DNA of 64,000 bases from Streptomyces changanensis (GTDB lineage Bacteria; Actinomycetota; Actinomycetes; Streptomycetales; Streptomycetaceae): contig NZ_CP102332.1 of assembly GCF_024600715.1 (NCBI RefSeq), forward strand, positions 682,001 through 746,000, given 5' to 3'. The notes below the pieces were generated by a model that was not told the origin of the DNA, did no database searches, and worked only from the letters and a program-made list of their open reading frames with translations. Shown in pieces: positions 1-11,665 of the stretch. The stretch's first letter is position 1. Every line of letters starts with the position of its first letter. Both the position numbers and the translations under genes were made by a program.

Positions 1-112
1 GACGGTTCCGCGCGGGGAGGGTTCCGCCGCGCAGCCGGGCGGTTACGCTGCGAACGGGCCGCGCGGGCAGCCGATCCGCGTGGGATCCGCCGTCGACGGA
101 AGCGAGAGAACC

Positions 113-796
113 TTGAGTTTCCTCACCATCGGTCATCGCGGAGTGATGGGCGTCGAGCCCGAGAACACCCTGAGGTCCTTCGTCCGCGCGGAGCGGGCGG
201 GCATGGACGCCATCGAACTGGACCTGCACCTGAGCAAGGACGGCGCGCTGGTCGTCATGCACGACGCGGAGGTGGACCGCACCACGGACGGGACCGGGCC
301 GGTCGCCGACCTGACGCTCGCCGAGCTGCGCGGCCTCGACGCCGGGCGGGGCGAGCGCGTCCCGGTCCTCGACGAGGTGCTGGACGCGGTGCGCTCGCCG
401 ATCCAGGCGGAGATCAAGGACGTGGCCGCCGCCCGCGTCCTGGCCGAGCTGATGCTCCGCCGCGACCTGGCGGCCCGCGTCGAGGTGTCGTCCTTCCACG
501 ACGACGCCGTCGCGGAGGTGGGCCGCCTGGTGCCGGGCGCGCGGACGGTGCTCGTCGCCGAGGAGTGGGGGCCGGACATCGCCGAGCGCGCCCGCGCGGC
601 CGGCGCGGGCGCGCTCGCGCTGGACATCCGCCGCCTCACGCTGGAGACGGCGGACCTGGCCCGCGCCGCCGGCCTGCGGCTCATCGGCTGGGTCGTCAAC
701 ACCCCGCAGCATCTCCGGCTGGCCCGCGCGCTGGAGCTGGACGGCGTGACGACGGACTATCCGGAGATCCGGCGCACGGGCCGCTTCCTCGCCTGA
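113..796 (+). CDS. Glycerophosphodiester phosphodiesterase
   Basis: Hydrolyses glycerophosphodiesters to glycerol-3-phosphate and an alcohol; probably cytosolic, as no signal peptide is seen. The protein opens with the GDPD signature (IGHRG, then EPENTLRSF) and has the metal-binding pattern ELDLHLSKDG followed by VVMHD. About 227 aa, normal for the short bacterial GDPD type. The start is uncertain: TTG at 113 places GHRG about 7 residues in and has a purine-rich GAGAGAA just upstream; an in-frame GTG at 80 would add 11 residues without a clear ribosome site. Monocistronic, about 200 bp before the Clp gene. Confidence 0.93.
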   Translation: MSFLTIGHRGVMGVEPENTLRSFVRAERAGMDAIELDLHLSKDGALVVMHDAEVDRTTDGTGPVADLTLAELRGLDAGRGERVPVLDEVLDAVRSPIQAEIKDVAAARVLAELMLRRDLAARVEVSSFHDDAVAEVGRLVPGARTVLVAEEWGPDIAERARAAGAGALALDIRRLTLETADLARAAGLRLIGWVVNTPQHLRLARALELDGVTTDYPEIRRTGRFLA

Positions 797-999
797 CCTC
801 CGCCGCCTCCCCACCACCGCCCCTGCCACCGCCCCGTCGTGGCGCCCCGCCGCCGGGCACGCCCCCGGAGGCGCCCGGGCCACTTCCGCCCCAGGTGTAA
901 CCGGCATGCCCCGGGGAACCCGCGTGCTGGATTCTGCCGGTCCCGGCAGCTCCCGAGAGGACAGGGACGCACACGGACGGACGCGACAGGGGCGGTCAC

Positions 1000-3628
<2,629 letters not shown>

Positions 3629-3645
<17 letters not shown>

Positions 3646-4180
3646 CCAGCAGCTCGAAGCAGAGGTCGGGGCGGCGCGGCACGCCGAAGCGCTCGTCGCC
3701 GTACGGGAACGGGGTCGTCCGGCCCGTACGGCGGTAGCCGCGCCGCTCGTACCAGGCGATGAGCTCCTCACGCACCGAGATCACCGTCATGTGCATCTCG
3801 CGCGCGCCCCACTCCTCGCGGGCCAGCCGCTCGGCCTCGCCGAGGACGCGCCGGCCGAGCCCGCCGCCCTGGAGGCCGGGCCGGACGGCGAACATGCCGA
3901 AGTACGCGGTGTCCCCGCGGTGTTCCAGCTGGCAGCAGGCGACGAGCTCGCCGCCGCGCTCGGTGAGCACGAGCCGCGACCCGGGTGCCGCGATGACCTG
4001 GCGCACGCCCTCGGGGTCGGTGCGCTGTCCGTCCAGGATGTCGGCCTCCGTGGTCCAGCCGGCGCGGCTGGCGTCGCCGCGGTAGGCGGACTCGACGAGG
4101 GCGACGAGCGCGGGGACGTCCGCCTCGACGGCGTCGCGGAAGGTCTCCGGTGCGTCCTGGAGCGGTGCGGCGGTGTCCAT
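3629..4180 (-). CDS. GNAT family N-acetyltransferase
   Basis: Acetyl-CoA-dependent N-acetyltransferase of 183 aa; the substrate cannot be told from sequence. The GNAT fold is visible: an N-terminal strand-helix (FRDAVEADVPALVALVESAY), the central motif A (MFAVRPGLQGGGLGRRVL with the Q/R-x-x-G-x-G/A pyrophosphate loop), and a C-terminal WYERRGYRRTGR segment typical of the family. Start ATG at 4180 follows GGGGAG. Convergent with the Clp gene, with a 17-bp overlap of the coding ends. No partner gene is obvious. Confidence 0.92.
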
Positions 4181-4453
4181 GGTGAGCGGTCTCCCCTCGG
4201 TGCGTGGTTTCGCCCGCCGAGCCTAACGCGCCCCCGCGTACGCCCCTGCGCCCGCGTACGCCCCGCCGCCGGCGGGGCATCGTCCCGGGACCGTGTCCGT
4301 TCCGCCCCGGCGGGGCCCGGGTCCGGGCCGACGTGCCCCGCGCGCGGAACAGCGCGCACCCGGGGCGTGTCGAGCGGCGCTCGAAACCGTGGTGTGCGTC
4401 ACTTCACCGCCGGCGCGACCCGATGAGCGCCGTCACGCTCATAGGCTGACGGC

Positions 4454-5392
4454 ATGTGGGTCTCCCTCGCGTTGCTCGCGCTCGGTGTCCTGATCGCCGT
4501 CGTGGCCCCGCGCCTGCTCGCGCGGGCCGACTGGCCCGAGCGGGAACCGATCGTGGCGCTGTGGGTGTGGCAGTGCGCGGTGGCGGCGGTGCTGTTGAGC
4601 TTCGCGCTGTCGATGACGTTCAGCGCGGCCGCCGCGTGGCAGGCGGTGCGGGGCCGGGTGTTCGCCCCGGTGCCGGCGGCGGTGGTGGAGGCGTACGCGC
4701 TGGGAGCGCTCGGCCCCTGGGCGGGCACACTCGCGGTGCTGCTGGCGTGCGGCGGGCTGTGGACCGGTGCGATGCTGACCCGCGAGGTGCGCGGCGCGTG
4801 GACGCGCCGGCGGCGGCAGCGCGCGGAACTCCTCGTGCGGGCGCCGCTGCTGCCCGGCGAGGAGACGGGCACGGGGCCGCTGGTCCTGCTGGAGGGCGAC
4901 CGGCCGGGCGCCTGGTGGCTGCCGGGCGCGCGACCCCAACTGCTGATCACGACGGCGGCGTTGCGGCGACTGAAGGGCCGTCAGCTGGACGCGGTGCTCG
5001 CCCACGAGCAGGGGCACGCCCGCGCGCGCCACGACTGGCTGCTGCACTGCGCCGCCGCGCTGGCCGAGGGATTCCCGCGCGTCCCGGTGTTCGCGGCGTT
5101 CCGGGCGGAGATGCACCGGCTGGTGGAGCTGGCCGCCGACGATTCGGCGTCGAAGCGGTTCGGCCGGCTGACGATCGCGCTGGCCCTGGTCGGGCTCAAC
5201 GAGGACCGGGGCGTCTTCGGCCCCTGTCCGACGCCTCACCACACGCACGTGCCGCAGCGGGTGAACCGGCTGCTGACCGCCGCGCCGCGGCTCACCCCCG
5301 GGCGGCGGCTGCGGCTGACGGCGGCGGCCGCGCTGGTACCCGCGGCGCCCCTGCTGGTGGCGCTGGCGCCGGGGCTGAGCGCGCTCACCTGA
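4454..5392 (+). CDS. M56-type membrane zinc metallopeptidase
   Basis: Integral membrane zinc peptidase related to BlaR1/HtpX-like M56/M48 enzymes, 312 aa. Two or three N-terminal hydrophobic segments (about 1-110) precede the zinc motif HEQGH at 184-188. A downstream acidic LVELAADDSA near 220 supplies the usual third ligand. A further membrane segment closes the C-terminus (LVPAAPLLVALAPG). In actinobacteria such genes usually follow a BlaI repressor; none is seen upstream. A TAGGCT box at 4442-4447 lies just before the ATG and there is no ribosome site, so the mRNA may be leaderless. Confidence 0.9.
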   Translation: MWVSLALLALGVLIAVVAPRLLARADWPEREPIVALWVWQCAVAAVLLSFALSMTFSAAAAWQAVRGRVFAPVPAAVVEAYALGALGPWAGTLAVLLACGGLWTGAMLTREVRGAWTRRRRQRAELLVRAPLLPGEETGTGPLVLLEGDRPGAWWLPGARPQLLITTAALRRLKGRQLDAVLAHEQGHARARHDWLLHCAAALAEGFPRVPVFAAFRAEMHRLVELAADDSASKRFGRLTIALALVGLNEDRGVFGPCPTPHHTHVPQRVNRLLTAAPRLTPGRRLRLTAAAALVPAAPLLVALAPGLSALT

Positions 5393-5408
5393 TCGGGGCG
5401 GGGCACGT

Positions 5409-5431
5409 CTGCCCGGCGGTTCGCCGGGCAG
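5409..5431 (+). terminator. Hairpin between the M56 and PAP2 genes
   Basis: Perfect 10-bp stem CTGCCCGGCG / CGCCGGGCAG with a 3-nt loop, 17 bp after the M56 stop and ending 9 bp before the PAP2 start. It may terminate the upstream gene. Because the stem runs into the PAP2 ribosome-site region (AGGATCG), it could also affect initiation of that gene. Confidence 0.6.
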
Positions 5432-5440
5432 GATCGTCCC

Positions 5441-6124
5441 ATGCGTCCCTCCACGAACGCCCCGTCGACCGTCCGTCCACCGCTGCTCCACGCCGTCGCG
5501 GCGGGGTCCGGGGTGGCCGCGGTGGTGGCGCTGGTCCTGGTGGCGGTCGCCTGGGAGCCGCTGATGGCCGTCGACCGGGCGGTCGCCGAGGGGCTGCACG
5601 CCGACGCGGTGCGCAGCCCGCTGACCGTACGGCTGGCGCGCGTCCTGACGGACTGGGTGTGGGACCCGTGGACGCTGCGGCTCCTGCTCTTCGCGGTGGT
5701 GGCCGCGCTGTGGCGGCGCGGTGAGCGGGGGGTCGCCCGGTGGCTGCTGTTGGTGTGCGGCGCGGCCGCGCTGGTGCAGCAGGTGCTGAAGGCGCTGGTG
5801 GGCCGGGAGCGGCCGCGGTGGCCGGACCCGGTGGACTCGGCGGAGTTCGCGGCGTTCCCGTCCGGGCACGCCATGACGGCGGCCGTCGTGTGGGGGCTCC
5901 TGTGGTGGGTGGCGGCCCGGGCGGCCGGCGCCGTGACGGTGCGGGCGGTGGTGGTGGTCGGGGCGGTGTCGACCGTCGGCGTCGGCCTGACCCGGGTGTA
6001 CCTGGGCGTGCACTGGTTCTCGGACGTGCTCGGCGGCTGGTTCCTGGGCGGCTGCCTGGCGGCCGTGGCGGTGGGGTTGTACGAACGGCGCGGTCCGGTC
6101 CTCAGAAGGCTGGACGCGCCCTGA
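5441..6124 (+). CDS. PAP2-superfamily membrane phosphatase
   Basis: Membrane phosphatase of the PAP2/PgpB type, acting on lipid phosphates or undecaprenyl pyrophosphate; 227 aa with about five or six membrane helices. The three phosphatase motifs are present in order: KALVGRERPRWP (K-x6-RP), PSGHAM, and TRVYLGVHWFSD (SR-x5-H-x3-D, with T for S). ATG at 5441 follows AGGATCG. It starts 48 bp after the M56 gene with a hairpin between, so it may be a separate transcript. Lipid substrate unknown. Confidence 0.93.
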   Translation: MRPSTNAPSTVRPPLLHAVAAGSGVAAVVALVLVAVAWEPLMAVDRAVAEGLHADAVRSPLTVRLARVLTDWVWDPWTLRLLLFAVVAALWRRGERGVARWLLLVCGAAALVQQVLKALVGRERPRWPDPVDSAEFAAFPSGHAMTAAVVWGLLWWVAARAAGAVTVRAVVVVGAVSTVGVGLTRVYLGVHWFSDVLGGWFLGGCLAAVAVGLYERRGPVLRRLDAP

Positions 6125-6363
6125 CGAGCGCCTGCCGGCCTCGTGCCGGCACCCCCGGCGCCTTCGCGGGCACGCGCGCTCCGGTCCTGCGGCGACGTCC
6201 CCGGAGGTCCCCGGGCGTCCCGGACGGACACGGCGTTCCGCAACCCGGACGCGTGTCGGGAGGCGGGGCGCCACGACGGACCGGGCGATCCCCCGCGTCG
6301 CCCGGTCCGCATGACACACCCCTCGCTCGACGACGCGCTGCGTGTCGGCGAGGGCGCTCTGAG

Positions 6364-6386
6364 TATATTGGCTGGGAGCCAGTCAA
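6364..6386 (+). promoter_or_regulatory. TetR promoter -10 with overlapping operator
   Basis: A 19-bp near-perfect dyad at 6368-6386 has arms TTGGCTGG and CCAGTCAA (one mismatch) around GAG. It overlaps a -10-like TATATT at 6364-6369, just upstream of the ribosome site and start of the TetR gene at 6401. The layout is the usual one for TetR autorepression. No clear -35 was found. Confidence 0.7.
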
Positions 6387-6400
6387 CGCAGGAGTTAAGC

Positions 6401-7006
6401 ATGTCCCCGCGGAGCGCATCGGTCAACGAAGAGCTCAGGCGGCGCTCCCGGGAGCGGCTCCTCCAGGCGACGGTCGAACTCGTGGCCGAGCGCGGGTACG
6501 AGGCGACGACGCTCGCGGACATCGCCGACCGGGCCGGTTCGGCGCGCGGCCTGGTGTCGTACTACTTCCCCGGCAAGCGCCAGCTGCTGCAGTCGGCGGT
6601 GCACCGGCTGATGCACCGCACCCTCGCGGCGGCCCTGGAGCGTGAGCCGGCCACCGAGGACGGCCGCGAGCGGCTCGCCCGGGCCATCGACGCCGTCCTC
6701 GGCCTCGCGGTGGAGCAGCCGCTGCTGATGCGCACGCACATGGCGGGCATCCTCCAGGCGGAGGGGTTCGTGCGATGCCCGGAGCAGCAGCGCCTCGCGG
6801 CCCTGCTGCGGGACACCGTGCGGCGGTACGGCTCCGATGACGTGGACGCCGACTACCCGATGCTGCGGGCGCTGCTGATGGGCGCGGTCTTCGCCGTCCT
6901 GCTGCCGGGTGCCCCGATGCCGCTCGCGCGGCTGCGCGCGGAGCTGTTCCAGCGGTACGACCTGGACTGGGAACTCGGCCGGCCACCGGCCGGCGGCCGG
7001 CCGTAG
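6401..7006 (+). CDS. TetR/AcrR family transcriptional regulator
   Basis: One-component repressor of 201 aa. The N-terminal helix-turn-helix spans about 15-60 (LLQATVELVAERGYEATTLADIADRAG, then GLVSYYFPGKRQLL); the rest is a variable helical ligand domain. ATG at 6401 is chosen because AGGAG lies 6-10 bases upstream and the TetR fold starts there; an in-frame upstream extension would run through the promoter. A dyad operator overlaps the -10, so autoregulation is likely. The next gene downstream encodes a ferredoxin reductase and may be a target. Ligand unknown. Confidence 0.95.
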   Translation: MSPRSASVNEELRRRSRERLLQATVELVAERGYEATTLADIADRAGSARGLVSYYFPGKRQLLQSAVHRLMHRTLAAALEREPATEDGRERLARAIDAVLGLAVEQPLLMRTHMAGILQAEGFVRCPEQQRLAALLRDTVRRYGSDDVDADYPMLRALLMGAVFAVLLPGAPMPLARLRAELFQRYDLDWELGRPPAGGRP

Positions 7007-7030
7007 GGCTCGGAGCCGTACGGGACGGCA

Positions 7031-7093
7031 GGAGACCTCCATGGACGCCCCCCCGGGCCGACGACGCCTCCCGGTGCGATGCTGGAGGTCTCC
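7031..7093 (+). repeat. 11-bp inverted repeat in the ferredoxin-reductase leader
   Basis: GGAGACCTCCA at 7031-7041 is matched perfectly by TGGAGGTCTCC at 7083-7093, 41 bases apart, in the gap between the TetR and reductase genes. The right arm ends 29 bases before the reductase start. It could be a paired regulator site or an RNA stem in the leader. Confidence 0.5.
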
Positions 7094-7121
7094 GGTGGGG
7101 GCCGGCGGGAAGGAGCCGGGA

Positions 7122-8474
7122 GTGCTGCGTGTCGCCGTGATCGGTTCGGGACCCAGTGGGGTGTACACCGCCCAGTCGCTGGTCGACCAGACGTCGGTGC
7201 CGGGTGTGCGCGTGCACGTGCTGGACCGGTTGCCCTGCCCGTACGGGCTGGTGCGCTATGGCGTCGCCCCCGACCACGAGAAGATCAAGTCCCTCCAGGG
7301 CAGCCTGCGCGCGGTGCTGGAGCACGAGCGGATCGGTTTCCTCGGCAACGTCCCGGTCGGGCCGGGAGGCGTCGCCCCGCCCCGGCTGCTGGAGCTGTAC
7401 CACGCCGTCGTCTACTGCGTGGGCGCGGCGCGGGACCGGCGGCTCGGCATCCCGGGCGAGGACCTCGCGGGCAGCTGCTCGGCCACCGACTTCGTCTCCT
7501 GGTACAGCGCCCATCCGGACGCCGCGGCGTTCGACTTCCCGTTGGACGGGCCGTCGGCGGTGGTGATCGGCGTCGGCAACGTCGCCGTCGACGTGGCGCG
7601 GATCCTCGCGCGAGGGCCGGACGAGCTGCGCCCCACCGACGTGCCGCGGGGCGTGCTGGAGGCGCTGGCGGGGAGCGGCGTGCGCGAGGTGCACGTGGTG
7701 GGGCGGCGCGGGCCGTCGCAGGCCCGGTTCACCACGAAGGAGCTGCGGGAGCTGGGGGCGCTGCCCTCGGCGCGGATCGACGTGGAGCCCGCGGACCTGG
7801 CGCTCGACCCGGCGTACGCCGACCCGTCGGGGCTGCCGGCGGTGAACCGGCGCAACGTCGAGGTCGTCCGCGCGTGGGCGGCGGCGCCGGCGGGCCCGCC
7901 CGGCGCGGTCCGCTCCGTGCGGCTGCGGTTCTTCCTGCGCCCGGTGGAGATCCTCGGCGAGGCCGGCCGGGTCGCCGCGGTCCGCTTCGAGCGCACGGTG
8001 CCGGACGGGGCGGGCGGCGTGCGGGGCACGGGGGCGTACGAGGACGTCGCGGCGCGGCTGGTGCTCCGCGCCGTCGGGTACCGGGGCGCGCCGCCGGACG
8101 GACTGCCGTTCGATCCGGCGCGCGGCACGGTCCCGCACGCGGCGGGGCGGGTGCTGCGGGACGGGGTGCCGTCGGCGGGCGAGTACGTGGCCGGGTGGAT
8201 CAAGCGCGGGCCGAGCGGCGTGATCGGGACGAACCGGCCGTGCGCCAAGGAGACGGCCGCGTCACTGCTGGCCGACGCCCCGCTGCTGGCGCGGCGGGCG
8301 GTGGCCGACGACCCGGTGGGCGCGCTGCGGGCGTGGGGGCTGCGGCCCGTCGAGTGGCCGGGCTGGCTGTCCATCGAGGAGGCCGAGGCGGCGCTGGGCC
8401 GCGCCCTGGGCCGGGGTTCCGTGAAGATCGCGGACTGGCCGGGGCTGCTCGCCGCGGCGGACGCGCACCGCTGA
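7122..8474 (+). CDS. Ferredoxin/adrenodoxin-type NADP reductase (FprA-like)
   Basis: FAD- and NADP-dependent reductase that moves electrons between NADPH and ferredoxin, often feeding cytochromes P450. The 450-aa length fits FprA/adrenodoxin reductase. The FAD-binding motif VAVIGSGPSGVYTAQ opens the protein; PYGLVRYGVAPDHEKIK is the family hallmark; VVIGVGNVAVDVARIL is the NADP-binding Rossmann motif; and GPSGVIGTNRPCAKETA near the C-terminus is also characteristic. GTG at 7122 is preferred (AAGGAG 6 bases upstream, FAD motif immediately after). ATG at 7041 would add 27 unrelated residues. It lies downstream of TetR with an inverted repeat in its leader. No ferredoxin or P450 gene is adjacent. 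Confidence 0.94.
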   Translation: MLRVAVIGSGPSGVYTAQSLVDQTSVPGVRVHVLDRLPCPYGLVRYGVAPDHEKIKSLQGSLRAVLEHERIGFLGNVPVGPGGVAPPRLLELYHAVVYCVGAARDRRLGIPGEDLAGSCSATDFVSWYSAHPDAAAFDFPLDGPSAVVIGVGNVAVDVARILARGPDELRPTDVPRGVLEALAGSGVREVHVVGRRGPSQARFTTKELRELGALPSARIDVEPADLALDPAYADPSGLPAVNRRNVEVVRAWAAAPAGPPGAVRSVRLRFFLRPVEILGEAGRVAAVRFERTVPDGAGGVRGTGAYEDVAARLVLRAVGYRGAPPDGLPFDPARGTVPHAAGRVLRDGVPSAGEYVAGWIKRGPSGVIGTNRPCAKETAASLLADAPLLARRAVADDPVGALRAWGLRPVEWPGWLSIEEAEAALGRALGRGSVKIADWPGLLAAADAHR

Positions 8475-8657
8475 CCGGGTGGCGGACGCGGGGGGGGGTG
8501 CCCGCCCCGCGGACACACCGCGCGCCCCGCCCGGGCGCACGGCACAGCGTGGACCGGGCGGCGCTGACCTGCGCCGCAGCCGTTCCGGCGGCCGTTGTCG
8601 GTGGGCGGGTGCAGACTGGCCGGTATCCGCGACAACGGCGTCCTGGAGGTGTCGGCC

Positions 8658-9743
8658 ATGACCGACGTACTGCTGACCGTGGGTACCCGCAAGGGGCTGT
8701 TCACCGCCCGCCGCCGCGGCGGCGCCTGGGAGTTCGAGGGGCCCGTCTTCCCCGCCCAGGCCGTCTACGCGATCGGCATCGACCTGCGACGGTCGACTCC
8801 CCGGCTGCTGGTGGGCGCGGACAGCACCCACTGGGGTCCGTCCGTCTTCCACTCCGACGACCTCGGCGCCACCTGGACGGAGCCGGCGCGGCCCCCGGTG
8901 CGCTTCCCGCAGGACACGGGGGCGTCGCTGGAGCGGGTCTGGCAGCTGCACCCGGGCGGGCCCGCGGCGCCCGGCGTGGTGTACGCGGGGACGGAGCCGG
9001 CCGCGCTGTTCCGATCGGAGGACGAGGGCGAGACGTTCGAGCTGGTACGGCCGCTGTGGGAGCACCCGACGCGGTCGCGGTGGCAGCCCGGTGGCGGCGG
9101 GGAGGCCGTGCACACGGTCGTCACCGACCCGCGCGACCCGGACGCCGTGACGGTCGCGGTGTCGGCCGCCGGGGTGTTCCGCACGGTGGACGGCGGCGGC
9201 TCGTGGTCCCCGTCGAACACCGGGGTGTCGGCGGTGTTCCTGCCGGACCCGCACCCCGCGTTCGGTCAGTGCGTGCACAAGATCGCACAGGACGCGGGCG
9301 ACCCCGACCGGCTGTACCTCCAGAACCACTGGGGCGTCTACCGCAGCGACGACTCGGGCGTCTCGTGGACGGACATCGGTGAGGGGCTCCCTTCCGACTT
9401 CGGGTTCGCCGCGGTGGCCCACCCCCGTCACGCCGACACCGCGTACGTCTTCCCGATCACCGCGGACGTCGACCGCGTACCGGCCGGCCGCCGCTGCCGC
9501 GTCTACCGCACGCGGGACGCCGGCGGCAGCTGGGAGGCCCTGTCGCGGGGCCTGCCGCAGGGCGACCACCACGGGACGGTGCTGCGGGACGCGATGTGCG
9601 TGGACGGGGCCGACCCGGCGGGCGTCTACTTCGGCAACCGCAACGGCGAGGTGTACGCGAGCGCCGACGACGGCGACAGCTGGCGGCTGCTGGCCTCCCA
9701 CCTCCCCGACGTGCTGTGCGTGCGCGCGGCGGTCGTCGGGTGA
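8658..9743 (+). CDS. Asp-box (BNR) beta-propeller, exo-sialidase-like fold
   Basis: Beta-propeller of 361 aa without a signal peptide. It carries about six Asp boxes (S/T-x-D-x-G-x-x-W type): [45 protein letters not shown] and SADDGDSWR. Such proteins are usually named sialidase or VPS10-like glycosyl hydrolase, but the Arg triad and Tyr/Glu pair of true sialidases are not evident, so activity is unproven. ATG at 8658 follows GGAGGT. It ends 35 bp before uracil-DNA glycosylase, with no obvious functional link. Confidence 0.85.
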   Translation: MTDVLLTVGTRKGLFTARRRGGAWEFEGPVFPAQAVYAIGIDLRRSTPRLLVGADSTHWGPSVFHSDDLGATWTEPARPPVRFPQDTGASLERVWQLHPGGPAAPGVVYAGTEPAALFRSEDEGETFELVRPLWEHPTRSRWQPGGGGEAVHTVVTDPRDPDAVTVAVSAAGVFRTVDGGGSWSPSNTGVSAVFLPDPHPAFGQCVHKIAQDAGDPDRLYLQNHWGVYRSDDSGVSWTDIGEGLPSDFGFAAVAHPRHADTAYVFPITADVDRVPAGRRCRVYRTRDAGGSWEALSRGLPQGDHHGTVLRDAMCVDGADPAGVYFGNRNGEVYASADDGDSWRLLASHLPDVLCVRAAVVG

Positions 9744-9778
9744 CGGAGGCGTCGCGCTGCGCCAGTAGAGTGACGGCC

Positions 9779-10456
9779 GTGGCAGCACGACCGTTGAGAG
9801 AGATCGTCGAACCGGGCTGGGCCGAAGCCCTCGCGCCGGTGGCCGAACGCGTCGCGGCGATGGGGGACTTCCTCCGCGCCGAGATCGCCGCGGGACGCAC
9901 CTACCTACCGGCCGGACCGCACGTCCTGCGCGCTTTCCAGCAGCCGTTCGACGAGGTGAGAGTCCTGATCGTCGGCCAGGACCCGTACCCCACACCGGGG
10001 CACGCGGTGGGCCTGAGCTTCTCGGTGGCCCCGGAGGTCCGGCCGCTGCCGGGCAGTCTGGAGAACATCTTCCGGGAGCTCCACCACGACCTCGGGGTGC
10101 AGCGGCCCTCCAACGGCGACCTGACGCCGTGGACGCGGCAGGGCGTCCTGCTGCTCAACAGGGCGCTGACGACGGCTCCGCGCAAGCCCGCCGCCCACCG
10201 CGGCAAGGGGTGGGAGGAGGTCACCGAGCAGGCCATCAAGGCGCTCGTCGCACGCGGCAAGCCGCTCGTGTCGGTGCTGTGGGGCCGTGACGCGCGCAAT
10301 CTCCGGCCGCTCCTCGGCGACCTCCCGGCGATCGAGTCGGCGCACCCCTCCCCCATGTCGGCGGACCGCGGCTTCTTCGGCTCGCGCCCCTTCAGCCGGG
10401 TGAACGAACTGCTGCTGCGTCAGGGGGCCCAGGCGGTCGACTGGCGCCTGCCGTGA
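9779..10456 (+). CDS. ung: Uracil-DNA glycosylase
   Basis: Family 1 uracil-DNA glycosylase that removes uracil from DNA in base excision repair; 225 aa, the usual size. The water-activating loop GQDPYP is at 66-71 and the DNA-intercalating HPSP at 189-192; [10 protein letters not shown] and VLWGRDA are further family blocks. The start is taken as GTG 9779. There is no ribosome site, but TAGAGT at 9766-9771 gives a -10 that would make a leaderless mRNA starting at about this codon; an in-frame GTG lies at 9770. The stop overlaps the start of the next kinase gene (GTGA). Confidence 0.96.
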   Translation: MAARPLREIVEPGWAEALAPVAERVAAMGDFLRAEIAAGRTYLPAGPHVLRAFQQPFDEVRVLIVGQDPYPTPGHAVGLSFSVAPEVRPLPGSLENIFRELHHDLGVQRPSNGDLTPWTRQGVLLLNRALTTAPRKPAAHRGKGWEEVTEQAIKALVARGKPLVSVLWGRDARNLRPLLGDLPAIESAHPSPMSADRGFFGSRPFSRVNELLLRQGAQAVDWRLP

Positions 10457-11577
10457 CCCGTCCCCGCCGGTGGGTACTGGGCGTCGACTCGGGCGGATCG
10501 GGGCTGCGGATCGCCCTCGGTTCCGTCCGGGACGGCGAGGCGAACGGCGCCACCGGGGGCGGGCACGGAGGCGGGGGCGGGCACGGAGGCGGGGGCAGGC
10601 AGGACGGCGGGTCCGGGGCGCCGGGCTGCCGGGTGCGGACGGTCGCCGTCCACGAGATCGGCGAGCCGCTGCCCACCGGGCCCGGCGGCATCGACGCGGG
10701 GCAGCTGCTGGAGCGTCTGGTACCCACGGCACGGCGGCTCCTCGCCGAGGCCGGCGCGGCGGACACGGGCGCGGCGGGCGCTGCCGAGGACGGGCGGGCC
10801 GCGGCCCGGCCGGTGGCGGTCGCGGTCGGCGCCGCGGGCATGGCGGGGCTCGGCGACCGGCTCCGCGCCGAACTGCCCGGCGCCCTGCGCGAGACCCTCG
10901 GCGTCGGGCGCCTGGCGCTGGCCTCCGACGCGGTCACGGCCTACGCGGGCGCGCTCGGGCACGGGCCCGGAACGGTCGTCGCGGCGGGCACCGGGCTCGT
11001 CGCGCTCGGCACGGACCTGGTGCGCTGGCGCCGCGCCGACGGCTGGGGCCACCTCCTGGGCGACTGCGGCAGCGGCGCCTGGATCGGCCGGGCCGGCCTG
11101 GAGGCGGCCCTGCGCGCCCACGACGGGCGGCGCGGCGGCTCGGCCGCCCTGCTGGCCCGCGCCGAGGCCGTCTTCGGGCCCGTTGCCGGGCTGCCGGGCG
11201 CGCTGTACCCGCGCCCGGACCGGGCGGCCGTGCTCGCGTCGTTCGCGCCGCACGTCGCGCGGTGCGCGGCCGAGACCGGGGACCCGGTCGCCGCGGGCGT
11301 CATGGCGCTCGCCGCACGACACGTCGCGGAGGCGGCGGCCGCCGTCCACCCGCGGGAGGGCGGCGGCGCCGTGGCCCTGACGGGGGGTCTGTGCCACCTG
11401 GGCGACCCCCTGCTCGTCCCCGTGCGGGCGGAGCTGGCGCGGCAGCTGCCCGGCACCCGCACCGTGCCGGCGGCGGGCGACCCGCTCTCCGGCGCGCTCG
11501 CCCTCGCCGGCTGGCTCGCCGAGGGCGCGGTGCCGCTCCCCCGCGAGCCGGGGCTGCTGGACACATACGGCGAGTGA
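10453..11577 (+). CDS. BadF/BadG/NagK-type ASKHA kinase (probable N-acetylglucosamine kinase)
   Basis: Sugar kinase-like ATPase of the ASKHA fold, 374 aa, most like N-acetylglucosamine kinases of the BadF/BadG/BcrA family. The phosphate-1 motif [11 protein letters not shown] is at the N-terminus; the second phosphate loop [12 protein letters not shown] and the [16 protein letters not shown] block are characteristic, and ALTGGL near the C-terminus is the adenosine motif. After residue 30 there is an odd Gly/His insertion coded by two exact 18-bp repeats (10561-10578, 10579-10596). It is translationally coupled to ung by a GTGA overlap. Substrate is inferred from the family only. Confidence 0.88.
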   Translation: MTRPRRWVLGVDSGGSGLRIALGSVRDGEANGATGGGHGGGGGHGGGGRQDGGSGAPGCRVRTVAVHEIGEPLPTGPGGIDAGQLLERLVPTARRLLAEAGAADTGAAGAAEDGRAAARPVAVAVGAAGMAGLGDRLRAELPGALRETLGVGRLALASDAVTAYAGALGHGPGTVVAAGTGLVALGTDLVRWRRADGWGHLLGDCGSGAWIGRAGLEAALRAHDGRRGGSAALLARAEAVFGPVAGLPGALYPRPDRAAVLASFAPHVARCAAETGDPVAAGVMALAARHVAEAAAAVHPREGGGAVALTGGLCHLGDPLLVPVRAELARQLPGTRTVPAAGDPLSGALALAGWLAEGAVPLPREPGLLDTYGE

Positions 11578-11665
11578 CCGGCTTTTCGGACAGATCTCCC
11601 CATAGGGAGCGGGAACGCCCCCTCCCCGAACAGCGGGGCGGACAAAACCAGTAGCATGCGGCGCC

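Noticed and set aside
112..118. CTTGAGT, resembling half of an HspR (HAIR) site near the Clp gene
   Set aside because: Lies at the start codon of the GDPD gene, has no matching second half, and is nearly 900 bp from the Clp start.
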